DNA of 64,000 nucleotides from Angiostrongylus vasorum (taxonomy: Eukaryota; Nematoda; Chromadorea; Rhabditida; Metastrongylidae): NCBI GenBank assembly GCA_018806985.1, contig JADANN010000026.1:868001-932000 (forward strand), written 5' to 3'. Positions 35,201 through 45,867 of the stretch are shown here, in pieces. The first letter of the stretch is position 1. Every line of letters starts with the position of its first letter. The notes under the pieces were generated by a model. It ran no database searches and was not told where the DNA came from. It saw nothing but the letters and a program-made list of their open reading frames with translations. Both the position numbers and the translations under genes were made by a program.

Positions 35201-36870
35201 ATAAACAACAGTGTAGACTGGGAAAGAAGAATAACACCGGTAAAGACGTAACCAGATTCCCTGACATTCCAGTAGAAAAATTCATCACAAATATTAAAAG
35301 GCACATCAAGAAAGCAACGACTAAGGATTGGACGAACAGTAACTACAAATACAATCGAGAGGTTCATATTGGAAACCTTAGGCAATAATGAGATAGGCAG
35401 CACGGGATATTCATCGTGAGATTTAAGCATGATCTTGAGATCGGACAGATATCCAGATATAACATATAGTATCATGTGGTAATGAGGTCGTATAGAATGA
35501 TTTGAATGGGCGCATAACTATCTGTCTTGAGCGAAATATGATTCTACCTAGATTAAAGAGAGATACGGAGTAAGGTGAACAATCTTGCTTTTCTTGTTAA
35601 GATAGTTCGTGATAGTAAAACAATCATACACTGTCGCACAACTACACTCAAGAATAGATATTCAAGCTCAGTCATCTTTAGTCATCGTGGGTCGAATAGG
35701 GAAATCATGCCCAAGAAGTGGCTTTACTGCAATGGAACAAATTACAATATTGTACTCCAGAAAAATTCTAGTGAAGTAAAAAAAAATGCCCGTATCGTCA
35801 GATTTATTAATCGAAGATATGTGTAACATGAAGTATGTCCATGAAAAGAAGCTCACAGAAAATGCGCTCAAATGGAATAGGCCATCACGAAAAATAAAAT
35901 TCAACTGCGTAGCTTAAACCAGTCCTCTACAAAAATGAAGCTAAGATTTTGCTGTTTTCTTTGGTGGGCACCATATTGCTAGGCAACCACCAAAATAGGG
36001 CGTATCCTCGACTGGCTTTTGGCATCCAAGGATTTTAGAGACAAACAAGTTTAGAGCACTCAGCGAACATTCGACACTGAAATCTGTATTTACGCTGAGC
36101 GATCAGAGAATAGGTAAAGAGAGCAGCGCGTGCAATGTGCCAAGAAATTGTGAGAACACAGATAGATGGTAGATTCTACGAGAACTTCCGACAACTACTG
36201 TACAACTTAGGAGCTTCAGGAGTTTGAAATTTAACGGACTTGTAGATGAAATTTTACACTGTCCCTCTAATTGCATGTACAGTATAACATTTCTAAAGCT
36301 TTATTCCGACTCAATTCCTCAGAAAACATAGTAATGAAATTAAAATTTCATTCCTAAAAGCAGGTGCGGCTGTCGCAAAGACCAGCTACACAGTGAAACA
36401 GTTTGAGTCACGGACTTCATCGAAAAAATTACGTGCTTTGATTGCACGGAAACAAAATTTCATTTTTATAATGCAAGAGGTCTGGCGATTTCTTCATGAA
36501 GATGAGTAGACACTGATAACTCTTAATCCTATAAAAAGATGACCATAACCTGACATGCTTGCTGAAAATTTAAAAGCTGACTTATTTCCCGACACTTTGG
36601 AACTTTCAGACACGACTAAGCGGCAAACTATGGGGGCACAGGATATAAAGTGTGCCAAAGAAACGAGAGACTTGCTCTATGGATCCGAGCAATATTCTAG
36701 AAGATCGGTCATAACGATTTATAAAGCAGCTGCTTTGATAAGATGTTATCGTGCTTTCCTTTCCACGTAAGCAGAATGTTATGATATCGCGAGTTGGAAA
36801 GAAGACAACACGCATTGATAAACGCCTATCCTTCCAGAAGCTTTTCTTCGTGGAAGCGGTCATTATGCAG
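32279..36870. other. Long intergenic stretch, no recognised gene
   Basis: No exon chain found. A short GTT-rich run lies near 34130-34152. The opposed frames at 33324-33649 and 35143-35475 overlap frames on the other strand and show no domain, so I leave them out. Confidence 0.35.
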
Positions 36871-36900
36871 CTATTCTACATCTCTCCTAATATATTATCC

Positions 36901-37054
36901 CCAGGATGATTTGCCTTCGTATAGTAGCGAAAATAGGCCGCTAACTGTTGAAGTTAACTGCTCAATTACAGTCGAGTTACCGCTAAACTTTACTCAACAG
37001 CAACGGTCTCTTTGGTTCACAATTTTTTCGCACGCGACAGATTCTCGCCGATAA
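36901..37054 (+). other. Possible isolated exon, unrecognised
   Basis: After a TTATCCCCAG acceptor-like site there is an open frame reading YSSENRPLTVEVNCSITVEL and PLNFTQQQRSLWFTIFSHA to a stop. It looks more protein-like than its surroundings and has N-glycosylation sequons (NCS, NFT). No partner exon was found. It could belong upstream of the 45.9-kb gene or be chance. Confidence 0.22.
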
Positions 37055-37526
37055 AATAAACTGGGCCAATAAATGCTTCTTTTTTCGAATTGTCAAGTGT
37101 TCACAGCAGCTGTTCACCGCCTGTTACCCACAAAAACCATCTGCATTGGATGATCGGTCGATTAAATATGAAAAGCACACTAAAAAATATCTAAATGGTT
37201 AAATAAACGACCGCACGAAAAAAAGAGATGGTGTCAAGTCATTCTGGTTTGTGTCCATACACATGGGTAGAATCCATTCAACTAGGACTCTAACTGTTAG
37301 GAGGAATGGTTAATCCATCCATAATCAGTAATTCGCAAAGCATTCATTAATTTCTTCAAAACGACAGGACGAAATTAAAATCGAAACCTCTTAGGTTCAA
37401 CACCTCTCAAACTATGCACTATTTGAGAAGTCAAAATGCAAATCGGAACTGGAAGTCATATTAGATGATGCTCATAGTCATATTAGACGATACCATAGTT
37501 CTTCTCACCTTCACGATTTTTGAAAA

Positions 37527-39292
37527 ACTGAGAGACGCAGGTGGATCCAGGGTGTGCACTACCTATTTCTGCTGTTCCGATTTGGCCCAGACCTTCCGCA
37601 TTTACGAAGACATATTCACGTATGCGTGAGTGGGCGTCTTGTCGTTTATGGGGGACTGTATCTTTTGAGTCAGTTCGGCCAAATGCTTGCAATCAAGTGA
37701 TTGGTAAGTATGTGCGAGACACTCAGGAGTCGTTCCCTCATCTACTCCTGGAGATGGCAAACTACATGTGATTATACCCACCTCCTACATTCAGAGCCCA
37801 ACAGGTTATATGTAGGTATCAAACACTAAAACACAGTGAAACAAACAGGCCTCATTCATCCGACTTCGAAACAACCATTGGTACGGGAGCGTTGGGTCCG
37901 ACGAGTATGAAAGAGATTCTAAAATATCAGGGCTATTCTAAGCTACCTAAATCGCAAAAAACTAAGGTGATATCTGTACCTACAATCCACGCACACTTGA
38001 ATCCGACTCCTGGATAGAACACTTACTCATGAGAGCAAGAACAACAAGGCTCGACGTCATTGGACTGGCTGAGATGCGAAGACGTAGCAAATTCAAAGCT
38101 GTCTACGACACTGGAACAGAATAATTCGTCGGAACATTTAATAATAGAGAAAATGGGGGCATCAGCGTTCTCATCACCACGAGCTTGGCCGCGAATTCAT
38201 TAGAACTTAAAAAATTGTTGTCGTCTATGCACCAATATAAAGCAATGACAAAGACTAAGTCCAGCCGCTCGTTCTATATGGTTTTTTGATGAGTTCTACG
38301 GAGAAGATCATACATTCTCCAAGATCACCGTTGGAGATTTCAACTCTAAGATCGGACCAAGAACAACCTCCCAAGAACGTAAAACTGAGACCCAAGGAGA
38401 ACTCAGCGAGCACGGTGAGCGGCGTCTCAGTTTACCATGACGACCAAGACCACTTACGCTAACTCGCAATTCCAGGAGACCCACCTTCAGCGCTGGACTT
38501 ATCTCAACGAAATAAGCCACATCACAGTGAATCGAAGGATTTATTTAAACGGTATGGCTTTTGTCTCAGTATTCTACAAGGGACCACACCAACACCTCCT
38601 TTGCGCAAGATTTCGCTTATCATGGGGAAAGAAAAAAAAGACGCTAAACCCTGAAATTGAACTCCGAAAACCACCGCAAACTGAGATTTGAAGAAGTTCA
38701 TTAGTCAGCTGCTCTGAAGATGCCGTTCTTGATATAATATAGATGCGGACTAAAATCTGCTCATCTAACAAGTTCTCTTTAGCGTTGTGAAAGCAAACAT
38801 TTCGGAAGTCACTAAGAGACATCAATCTCCAGAAACACTGGAGCTGATTCGTCACCATGATATAGAAAGTAGACTCGTGGAATCATAGGCAACCGCCAAC
38901 ACACATTCGAACTTGCAAAATGATGCAAAGAGGCGATCAAAAAAAGATCTTAAAGAGAAAACAGCATCAGTTGTAGACGGAAATGAAGAGGCTGGGAAAA
39001 GTATTCCCAACTCGTACGAGACTTCCCCAATTACAGAACCACGATAGATGCACTCCAACGCCCAGACGGAAAAGTTAAAAACTATTAGGAAGGTAATGGA
39101 AAAAAAACCATTCAATATTGTTACACGGATCTCTTGCGTAACCACGTGTCCCTTCCCTTGTATAAAATAGAGGAGGATGGAAATACAGCACATCCTGTCC
39201 TCTCTTCCGAATTGAGGTATGCTAGTTCGTCCGTCGTAATCAGCAACATGGCGAGACTCTTCACACCTTGCTTATCAGAATGCAAAGAATGA
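37527..39292 (+). mobile_element. RTE-1 LINE copy 3, 5' part only, heavily decayed
   Basis: Follows copy 1 in order: leader (GGTGGATCCAGGG...CATTTACGAAGACATATTCA), the N-terminal stretch, endonuclease remnants (TVGDFNSKIGP-like near 38330; HITVNRRIYLNGMAF near 38519) and the start of the RT region. It stops at a GACTCTTCACACCTTGCTTATCAGAATGC-like point. The 3' half is absent. It is more diverged than the other copies, so probably older. Confidence 0.8.
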
Positions 39293-39315
39293 AAGAAAGA
39301 ATGAAAAATACTACG

Positions 39316-40172
39316 GCATGATGTAGGCACGCAAACGACGCAGGTTGTAAAAGCCGGTATTGATCCATATCTCTTCGTCCGATTCGGGCCGATTCGGGTT
39401 GTTCGTTGTTCGAACGAATCGATTCTCATGGACAAACTCGTGTTGACGAGAACGCCGGCGCCGCCGACTCCTCTACTGTCGCATGTTGCCAGGAACAGTT
39501 CTTTTCCGGTGTCATAGACGGCGTTGAATGAGCAGCGTCGCCTCGTCTCGGCCAGGCCGATGACGTCGTATCATGTCTTTTTTGTTTGCACGATCAAGTC
39601 TTCTATCGAGGACTCGGATGCAAGTGTGCATGCATTGTAGCAACGGATCATCACCTTAGTCCTTTACGATTTGCGAGCTAATAATGGACCTGGGACTTTA
39701 TAAGCATCTTTGTACTTCTCCTACCCAACGCTGCCGAAATGGAGGCTCTTTCGGAGTCAGGGGGAATGAGGCCCTTTTCTTTTACTGTGTCTAGCTTTTT
39801 CATAACCACGCAGAGCTTGTTGACCTCTAAACGTTGGGGCTGGCTATGATCACGAGTAGCTTCTCAGTCTCTTCCAAAGTGAAATCGGAGCTCACTTGTT
39901 GGACGCGACTTTGGCCGACTGGCTCGTACAATATAATCCGCACAAGCGAAGACGCACCCACACAGGCAAGCATGAATACGACTCGTAAATACAGAAACTA
40001 TGTGTCATATCGACGCAGCAGAAGCAACGTTTCCATCTTCTGGATCAATACGCGTCTCAGGGAATCAATGGTCGCTTTTGGTCCACGATCAACCCCTATT
40101 TGCCACCTGGGGACGCGCCACGTAGCCTGGCGACTAACCGGATCGAGATCCCTCATATGTGGGAGATTCGTG
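39316..40172 (-). mobile_element. RTE-1 LINE copy 4, leader and endonuclease start only
   Basis: Reverse copy running from the endonuclease (RIGPNRTKRYGSIPAFT near 39370; MRIDSFEQRTTRI near 39425) through the N-terminal leader to the 5' end (CACGTAGCCTGGCGACTAACC near 40115-40140; AGATCCCTCATATG). It ends at an (AT)n tract. The RT and 3' end are absent. It faces copy 3 with only about 24 bases between them. Confidence 0.85.
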
Positions 40173-40222
40173 GAAATATATATATATATATATATATATG
40201 TTTATATACATATATATATATA
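40172..40222. repeat. (AT)n microsatellite
   Basis: AT run with GTTTATATAC interruption, at the 5' edge of RTE-1 copy 4. Confidence 0.95.
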
Positions 40223-40224
40223 AA

Positions 40225-40400
40225 ATGATGGGCCTCAGATATGACTAAGTGCATATCTGGCTCACGCAATTACTTGCTCAATCTTTCCATATATCGGTAC
40301 CAATTCGACAACGCATGAACTACGGAGGCCTTGGTCTGCCAGAGGCGCAGGGTTCGGTCTAACATGCACTTTTGTGCTCGATAGTACCTCTAGTCACTCA
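40225..40400 (-). mobile_element. SINE copy, diverged
   Basis: In reverse it follows the SINE: head side near 40395 (ACCGAACCCTGCGCC), AGACCAAGGCC, GAATTGGTACCGATATATGG and GCCAGATATGCACTTAGTC. The A-box region has decayed. Confidence 0.55.
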
Positions 40401-40857
40401 AATATAGGCATCACTTATGTCAATATAATATGGTACTTGACGTCGAATAACCAGCATTGTTGAAAAAACATATGTTCCCCCATTATACAATGGTTCCTAT
40501 GTCTCAGCTGCCACATTGGCGTCTGATTTCTCTCTGTCTCCTGTTTAATTGCCCAAAAGGCTTCAGTTTCAGTAAGTTTTATTTTTTGGAAAGCAATAAA
40601 GCTGCAAATAGGTGCAGACAGAAATCATGAGTTCCCAATTCTTACAAGAGGCCCCCAGAAGCTGGATACTAGGCAAATAATAATAATTTCTCTATCACTA
40701 GAATATTTGGGGGAATCGAGAACAAAACCAATTTATAGGAGAGACTATATCTCACTATGAACGGATGTACGACTTCATGCAAAGTTCTACAAATTCTAGA
40801 CATGATGATTATAAAAAATGTTAATGTAATTGGTTAGCGAATTCAGAATTTTGACTT

Positions 40858-41008
40858 TAATAATGCTGAGATATTTGCAAAACTCCGGACCGCAGGTGTC
40901 TGCCGTGGGGAACGAATGCGTTAGTGTCTTTTCTTGGGAGTAACGCGTTCACCACCACATTATGCGGGTCATTCGTTTCCTCTGTCTCTCAGCTAGTTCT
41001 ATCGATTC
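40858..41008 (-). repeat. Repeat C, reverse copy
   Basis: Carries AATGCTGAGATATTTGCAAA, CCGGACCGCAGGTGTCTGCC, TAACGCGTTCACCACCACA and CTCAGCTAGTTCTATCGATT in reverse-unit order. Confidence 0.8.
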
Positions 41009-41009
41009 A

Positions 41010-41760
41010 AAATTTCAAGATTTGCAAAGCAGGGGCGGCAAGAGCAATCATTAGCAATACATTGGGTGACACCTGCAAGTATTTCCGGATGAAATTCCGT
41101 TCGTTCGTTTGTGTTCGAGTTCGGAGTAAGAGTATTGACGCAAATAAGATCAAGATCATATGTATCCTGCAATCCATAAAGTCATAACTTCATTGTGGGG
41201 GAACGAAGTAATACGTAAATTGCAAGCAAAGACTTCATTCCGGTTGTTTCCTTTGACAAATACATCTTGGAAAAAAATACGTAACAATGAGGTGTCAGGT
41301 TCGAGGTTGGAAGTTCTCTGGACATCAAATTATAACACTAGAATTCAGTGTAATCAAGTAATTCCGAAGTTCTGAGTTCACCTAGAGGTTGGTTAGTTCA
41401 AGCGTTACTGGATTTGATCAAACTTATCTACTCACTCATCAATTTCCTAGTGGAATAAACGGAAGGGGTGGGCCACTGACGAAAGTTGGAGGGCCATATT
41501 GCTGTTTTATTCAAAATCTTCTAAGGACATCAATGTGAATTTGGTTACAAATTGTTTCGTGCTTCATTTCCTTAAGGATACGAGGAATTTTAAAGAACAT
41601 CACCACAGTATTAGAGCTGAACACATTGCGAAAACAATACTCAAGTCTAAAACCAAAAGGCATTCTGATGTAATCTACAACTCAGTTCTGACATTTGGGA
41701 TGTCCGCCGTGTCATCACAATGACGTCGACCAGTGGGTGAAACACGTGCTTCAAGACCAA
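41010..41760. other. Intergenic DNA, no recognised feature
   Basis: Nothing supported. Open frames here lack domains. Confidence 0.35.
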
Positions 41761-41765
41761 GTCTA

Positions 41766-42050
41766 TATTTTAACCTTTTTACTTTCTGCCTACTACTTTT
41801 GAGGGCAGGGTATATTGCGAAATATAACTTCAACGAAGCTGAGATATTTGCAAAACTCTGCACCGCAGGTGCCTGTAGTGAGGAACGAACGCGCTGTTGT
41901 CCTTTCCGAGGAGTAACGCGTTCACCACCACACCATGCGGGTCCTTCGTTTCGCCTGTCTCTCAGCTAGCTAAAGGACCCGCATGGTGTGGTGGTGAACG
42001 CGTTGCTCCCCGGAAAGGACAATAGCGCGTTCGTTCCCCACCATAGGCAC
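41766..42050. repeat. Repeat C hairpin (reverse arm then forward arm)
   Basis: A reverse unit 41766-41970 is followed at once by a forward unit 41971-42050. The arms around GTAACGCGTTCACCACCACA and GGTGGTGAACGCGTTGCTCC match over roughly 75 bases, with a loop near CTCAGCTAGCTAAAGG. This is one of the clearest palindromes in the window. Confidence 0.85.
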
Positions 42051-42059
42051 CAAGTCTAT

Positions 42060-43480
42060 AATTTAACGTACGTAATCTCTGATGTGAGTTTCACCCTCGA
42101 TGAGTTCAGCTTGCGTTCCGGAATCATGTTGTTCTATACTGTTTAATCGCAGGATCACCAAGAAGACAGCAGTACAAGCGACCGCAGATATACTTACAAG
42201 AATTGACATGAAATAAATAATGTTCTTCATCACAAGCATGCAGAATTAGAGGATAACCTTGGTTCCATACGATTCCTCTTAGTTTGGAACCGTCGAAACA
42301 CATGCATTTCATAAGGATTCATAACATTTGGGTTAAGAGCTGGATATAACATTTTCTTGGAAACAACACAAAAGGTATGTCATTAAACGGCTTAATGACC
42401 ACACGACAAAAATCGCTTCCCCTTTATAAAAAGGGGTAGCGTAACATTCCACCAAAAATTCGCCCTCTAAACGACAGCGTTCTAAAAAAGAAGACCAGAA
42501 ACAAATAAATGAATTGGAAAAAACTTGAAACAATACCTTACGAAAGTGATTGAAATTTCAAAAAGTCTTAGCGCCGAAGGCCGCAACTGCAGAAGCGAAA
42601 TGGAGATTGTCGCCAAGTTCACCACCTCGTGGGGAATTCTTGTAAATGGCACCGACTGCTCCTGTTATCGATTGTTTCCACGACTCCCCATTGTAATTTT
42701 AGTGTTTCCTCTTTGACGGAAAGTTTTATAAAAATTCGTTTGCTTTCTGTATGATTTATAACTGTCAGTGATGGGATGTTTTCTGTTGTAATTGATAGTG
42801 GAGTAGCCTTTGTACTGAATACTCCTTCAGAATTCTTGTTCTCTTCAGACTTTCTTTTCTTACATAAGTTTTCGAACCAAAAAAGAACTGGCGACCTACT
42901 GATTGGTGAGTTCTGTAGTGATTCACCGTTGGTAAACGAATAGCAAAAATGTTGTTGGTAGGTGACGAAATAAGTTCTGTTGGAAAATTCTAGTTTCCCC
43001 AAACAGATTTCTTTTTCTATCCTTCTCTCTCTCTCTTCAGAAGTACCTTTCTTTCTCCCTCTGTCTTCAGAAGTGCCATAATATGTGAAGCACCTCAGAA
43101 AATGTTGTCGTAATGTCGCAATGTCTTCTGTTCTTTACTCTGGTCCAATGATTGCACTTAACGAAATTCTATCTCCTAATTGAAATTTCTAATGAGTCAG
43201 TCTTTTCTTTTCAAGAACACAGCGAGGTTATGATTGCAATATGTATTTTACACTCGGTGACTGCCACTTATTGGACAAGGTTAAGCGAAGTGCTGACAGT
43301 GAGAGAAATTCGATTCCTGATTTGTCTTTTGTTTGGTACTTTGCCCATTACTAGGTAATGGAATCTCTTGATACGTTTGGTTTGTGTGCAGAGAGAACGA
43401 TATATCCTGATATTATGACAAGTCAAGTCGCTTTAATATACTTCAGCCCTGTACAACATAGAACTGTAGAGTATTGAAAC
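42060..43480. other. Unassigned DNA with a CT-rich duplicated stretch
   Basis: A reverse-strand 127-codon frame at 42619-43002 has no recognisable domain. At 43020-43077 a pyrimidine-rich segment contains CTTCAGAAGTACC and then CTTCAGAAGTGCC, a local direct duplication. Nothing else was seen. Confidence 0.35.
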
Positions 43481-43484
43481 GTTA

Positions 43485-43762
43485 AAGCATAAACTTTTCG
43501 ACAATAGTGAATCCCCAAGGATGCGATGTGCATTCGACTTGATTCGTAGCATAATGGAGGTCATTCATTTGAAATTTGACTTGTGTGCCGTTTTTCGATA
43601 ACCAACCGATGGATCAGCTCACTTTTTATCTTCTCAGACAAGTTTGGTTCGATTTCACCCACCTAGGAAGAGATTGAAAGCTGGTGAGCCCGTTTCGTGG
43701 TCGAACCAACGATAACGTGTCACTTCAAGGCTCCTGTAGCCGGTGCGCTAAACGCATAGAGA
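43485..43762 (-). mobile_element. tRNA-derived SINE, variant copy
   Basis: In reverse it starts at about 43762 with an A-box match TAGCGCACCGG, then the B-box-like GGTTCGACCACG. GCTCACCAGCTTTCAATC, CCAAACTTGTCTGAGAAG and ATCAAGTCGAATGCACATCG follow. The order is that of the main SINE, with a less decayed Pol III promoter than most copies. Confidence 0.7.
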
Positions 43763-43799
43763 ATATGTTTTAGGGAAAACAGCGATTAGCGATTGAAAA

Positions 43800-44115
43800 G
43801 AAGAAGTAAACATTGTGAATTCAACTACAGCCTCCGCTTAACTGAGTTCAATGACAATGTGGACTCCCCAGATCAATCCCGTTGACGGGTGATTGCTGAT
43901 GGCACTGACCGATAGAATCACATGAGAGAGGCGAAACGAAGCACATGCATGGTGTGGTGGTGAACCCGATAGCCCCCGGAAAGGATAATAGTGCGTTCGT
44001 TTCCCACCACAGACACCTGCGCTTCAGAGTTTTGCAAATATCTCACCAATATTGCGGTTGTATTTCGCTTAATGCCCTGCCGTAAGAATTATAGTAGGCA
44101 GAAAATGAGAAAGTA
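43800..44115 (+). repeat. Repeat C, longest single forward unit
   Basis: Runs from AACATTGTGAATTCAACTAC and TACAGCCTCCGCTTAACTG through GATCAATCCCGTTGACGGG, GCATGGTGTGGTGGTGAACC and GTTTTGCAAATATCTCACC to CCCTGCCGTAAGAATTATAG and GAAAGTAAAC. The start and end share AGTAAACAT, which may be a terminal short direct repeat. It is followed by an (AT)n tract. Confidence 0.8.
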
Positions 44116-44116
44116 A

Positions 44117-44118
44117 AC

Positions 44119-44173
<55 letters not shown>

Positions 44174-44215
44174 CGTGTATGTACACGTGTACGCGTTAAC
44201 ATATATGTATACATA
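44117..44215. repeat. (AT)n microsatellite
   Basis: Long AT run flanked by ATAC and GTAC variants, directly after repeat C. Confidence 0.95.
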
Positions 44216-44519
44216 TTTATGTAAATTGATATTTCATTGTGTTCATTTCCTTAAATAACTAGTGGATCCACTTCTCCATGCGGTTAGAATTTGACCAAAT
44301 GTTTCATTTCCTCACGATAACCACACACTTTACGTTGTTCAGTTCTTTTTTTGGCTTCATAAACGCTTTCGTATTGAGCGTGTACAAAGGATCCAGCTGA
44401 GATATCTACTAATACAATGGTCTCAGGAGGCATATAATCATCATGCTGATGGTTTTATCGGCAGATAATTTTTTCCCTAGGGATCTGATGCGACATTCGG
44501 CATAAGTGATGCCGCTCAT

Positions 44520-44765
44520 CACAGCCACAGTGCTGATTCCACTCCCTCCTGGCCTACCCTGCCTGTCATCACCACAAGGTCGAGGGATTGCTACCACACT
44601 CGTGTGGGAAATCTATAATCCATTCTGGGACCCCTGTAGCCCGCCTATCTCAGGACTCTCCTAGGAAGATCGACTCGACGATCTTTCAACAACATTCACG
44701 ATCAAGGCGATGATCCTCAAGCAGCTGATGAGTTCACATGTGGGAAATTCTAGGACATTCGTGTA
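44520..44765 (+). mobile_element. SINE variant body, second copy
   Basis: Matches 17590-17880: GCTACCACACTCGTGTGGGA, GCCTATCTCAGGACTCTCC, then CCTCAAGCAGCTGATGAG and ACATGTGGGAAAT. The tRNA-like head is not recognisable. Confidence 0.5.
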
Positions 44766-44929
44766 GTTGGGTGCAATTGGACGAATCGAATTCAAGTGCT
44801 TGAATCCGCGCAATAGATGGGAAGGCGTCTCGTGTGAAAAAAAGAATGTGGTAAATTCTTTGCTCTCTCTGACATCATCTGCTCCATCATCAATCGGATA
44901 CTATATTTACCGGATAGATTATGCTCTTA

Positions 44930-45180
44930 GAGTCTTCTTTTTCCGGTCATTGTCTTCCTCTTCCGTTCTTTCCCTTATATATCTTTTTTTAACCAATCTT
45001 TTCCCTCTTCCATTCTGCCTCTTTCTTGACCATTTATTACTTTCTTCTTCGCGATCTCACTCTCTGCCTCTCCTTCTTTTGTGCTCTCCTTTTCTCTCTA
45101 TCTCTCTCCCTCTCTCTATCCCTCTTTCTGTCCTTAGTAATCTTTGTGTTCTTCTACCAATCATGCTTTAACAGTTCCTT
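44930..45180 (+). repeat. Pyrimidine-rich (CT) tract
   Basis: Strongly T/C-biased sequence with many CTCTCT and CTTC stretches. The 134-codon frame over it (leucine/serine-rich) reflects base composition and is not a gene. Confidence 0.8.
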
Positions 45181-45282
45181 TTTCAAGCATTTTCCTTAAT
45201 GACCTATTAGCTGCGAGAAACAGTTCGTGTATAAGAACAGCCCACAGTACATTAATAATCGTGATGCGAAAATTTATTGACT

Positions 45283-45360
45283 TATGTGGTCTGACCCTTT
45301 AAACGGTGTACTGCCTCATCGTGGCTGGGAGATGTTACTGGGTGTCGGGTTGCGATTCAA
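45283..45360 (+). repeat. Repeat B 5' fragment
   Basis: GGTGTACTGCCTCATCGTGG, then CTGGGTGTCGGGTTGCGAT, the 5' part of repeat B, which then ends abruptly. Confidence 0.65.
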
Positions 45361-45867
45361 TCGATTGCGACTGAATCGATCGATTGTCGGCTTGAACACA
45401 CGCTCTGCATCGCAGGTTCACATTATGGAGCATCGACTAGTCACGGTGACTCATCAGCACGAGTATTTGCATGATATGCCGACTATTGATCTCCAATATC
45501 ATTCTTCCAATGTTATATATAGCCTTGTCGTTGTCAACATGAAGTCGCAGTGCGAATAACTCAGCGAAACCAACCAACGAGTAGTTCGCATTTTTAGCAC
45601 TGGCGTAGTGATAACTGGTTCTACAATGGCTCACTGCGTTCAACCAGTAGAGGAACACTGAAGCAGTGCCGGCGGCGTTTGGCTTGTATGTTTCATTTAC
45701 CATTCGCTTCTTTCCATTTCTATTTCGTCCCCCACAAATGTTTTTTTTTCGGGTGGCAAAAGCGTAAAGGGTTCGCAGTTGGTGAATCTCTTAGGCAGAA
45801 GTTACGAACTGGACTCCACCCATGTAACGCTGTGTTTCCCAGCCCCACATCTGTTTAATTCATTACT

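Noticed and set aside
42619..43002. 127-codon reverse-strand open frame
   Set aside because: No recognisable domain or neighbouring exon; codon choice is not distinct from the surroundings.
44767..45171. 134-codon hydrophobic open frame, possible membrane protein
   Set aside because: Leucine/serine richness follows from a pyrimidine-rich tract; no splice or domain support.
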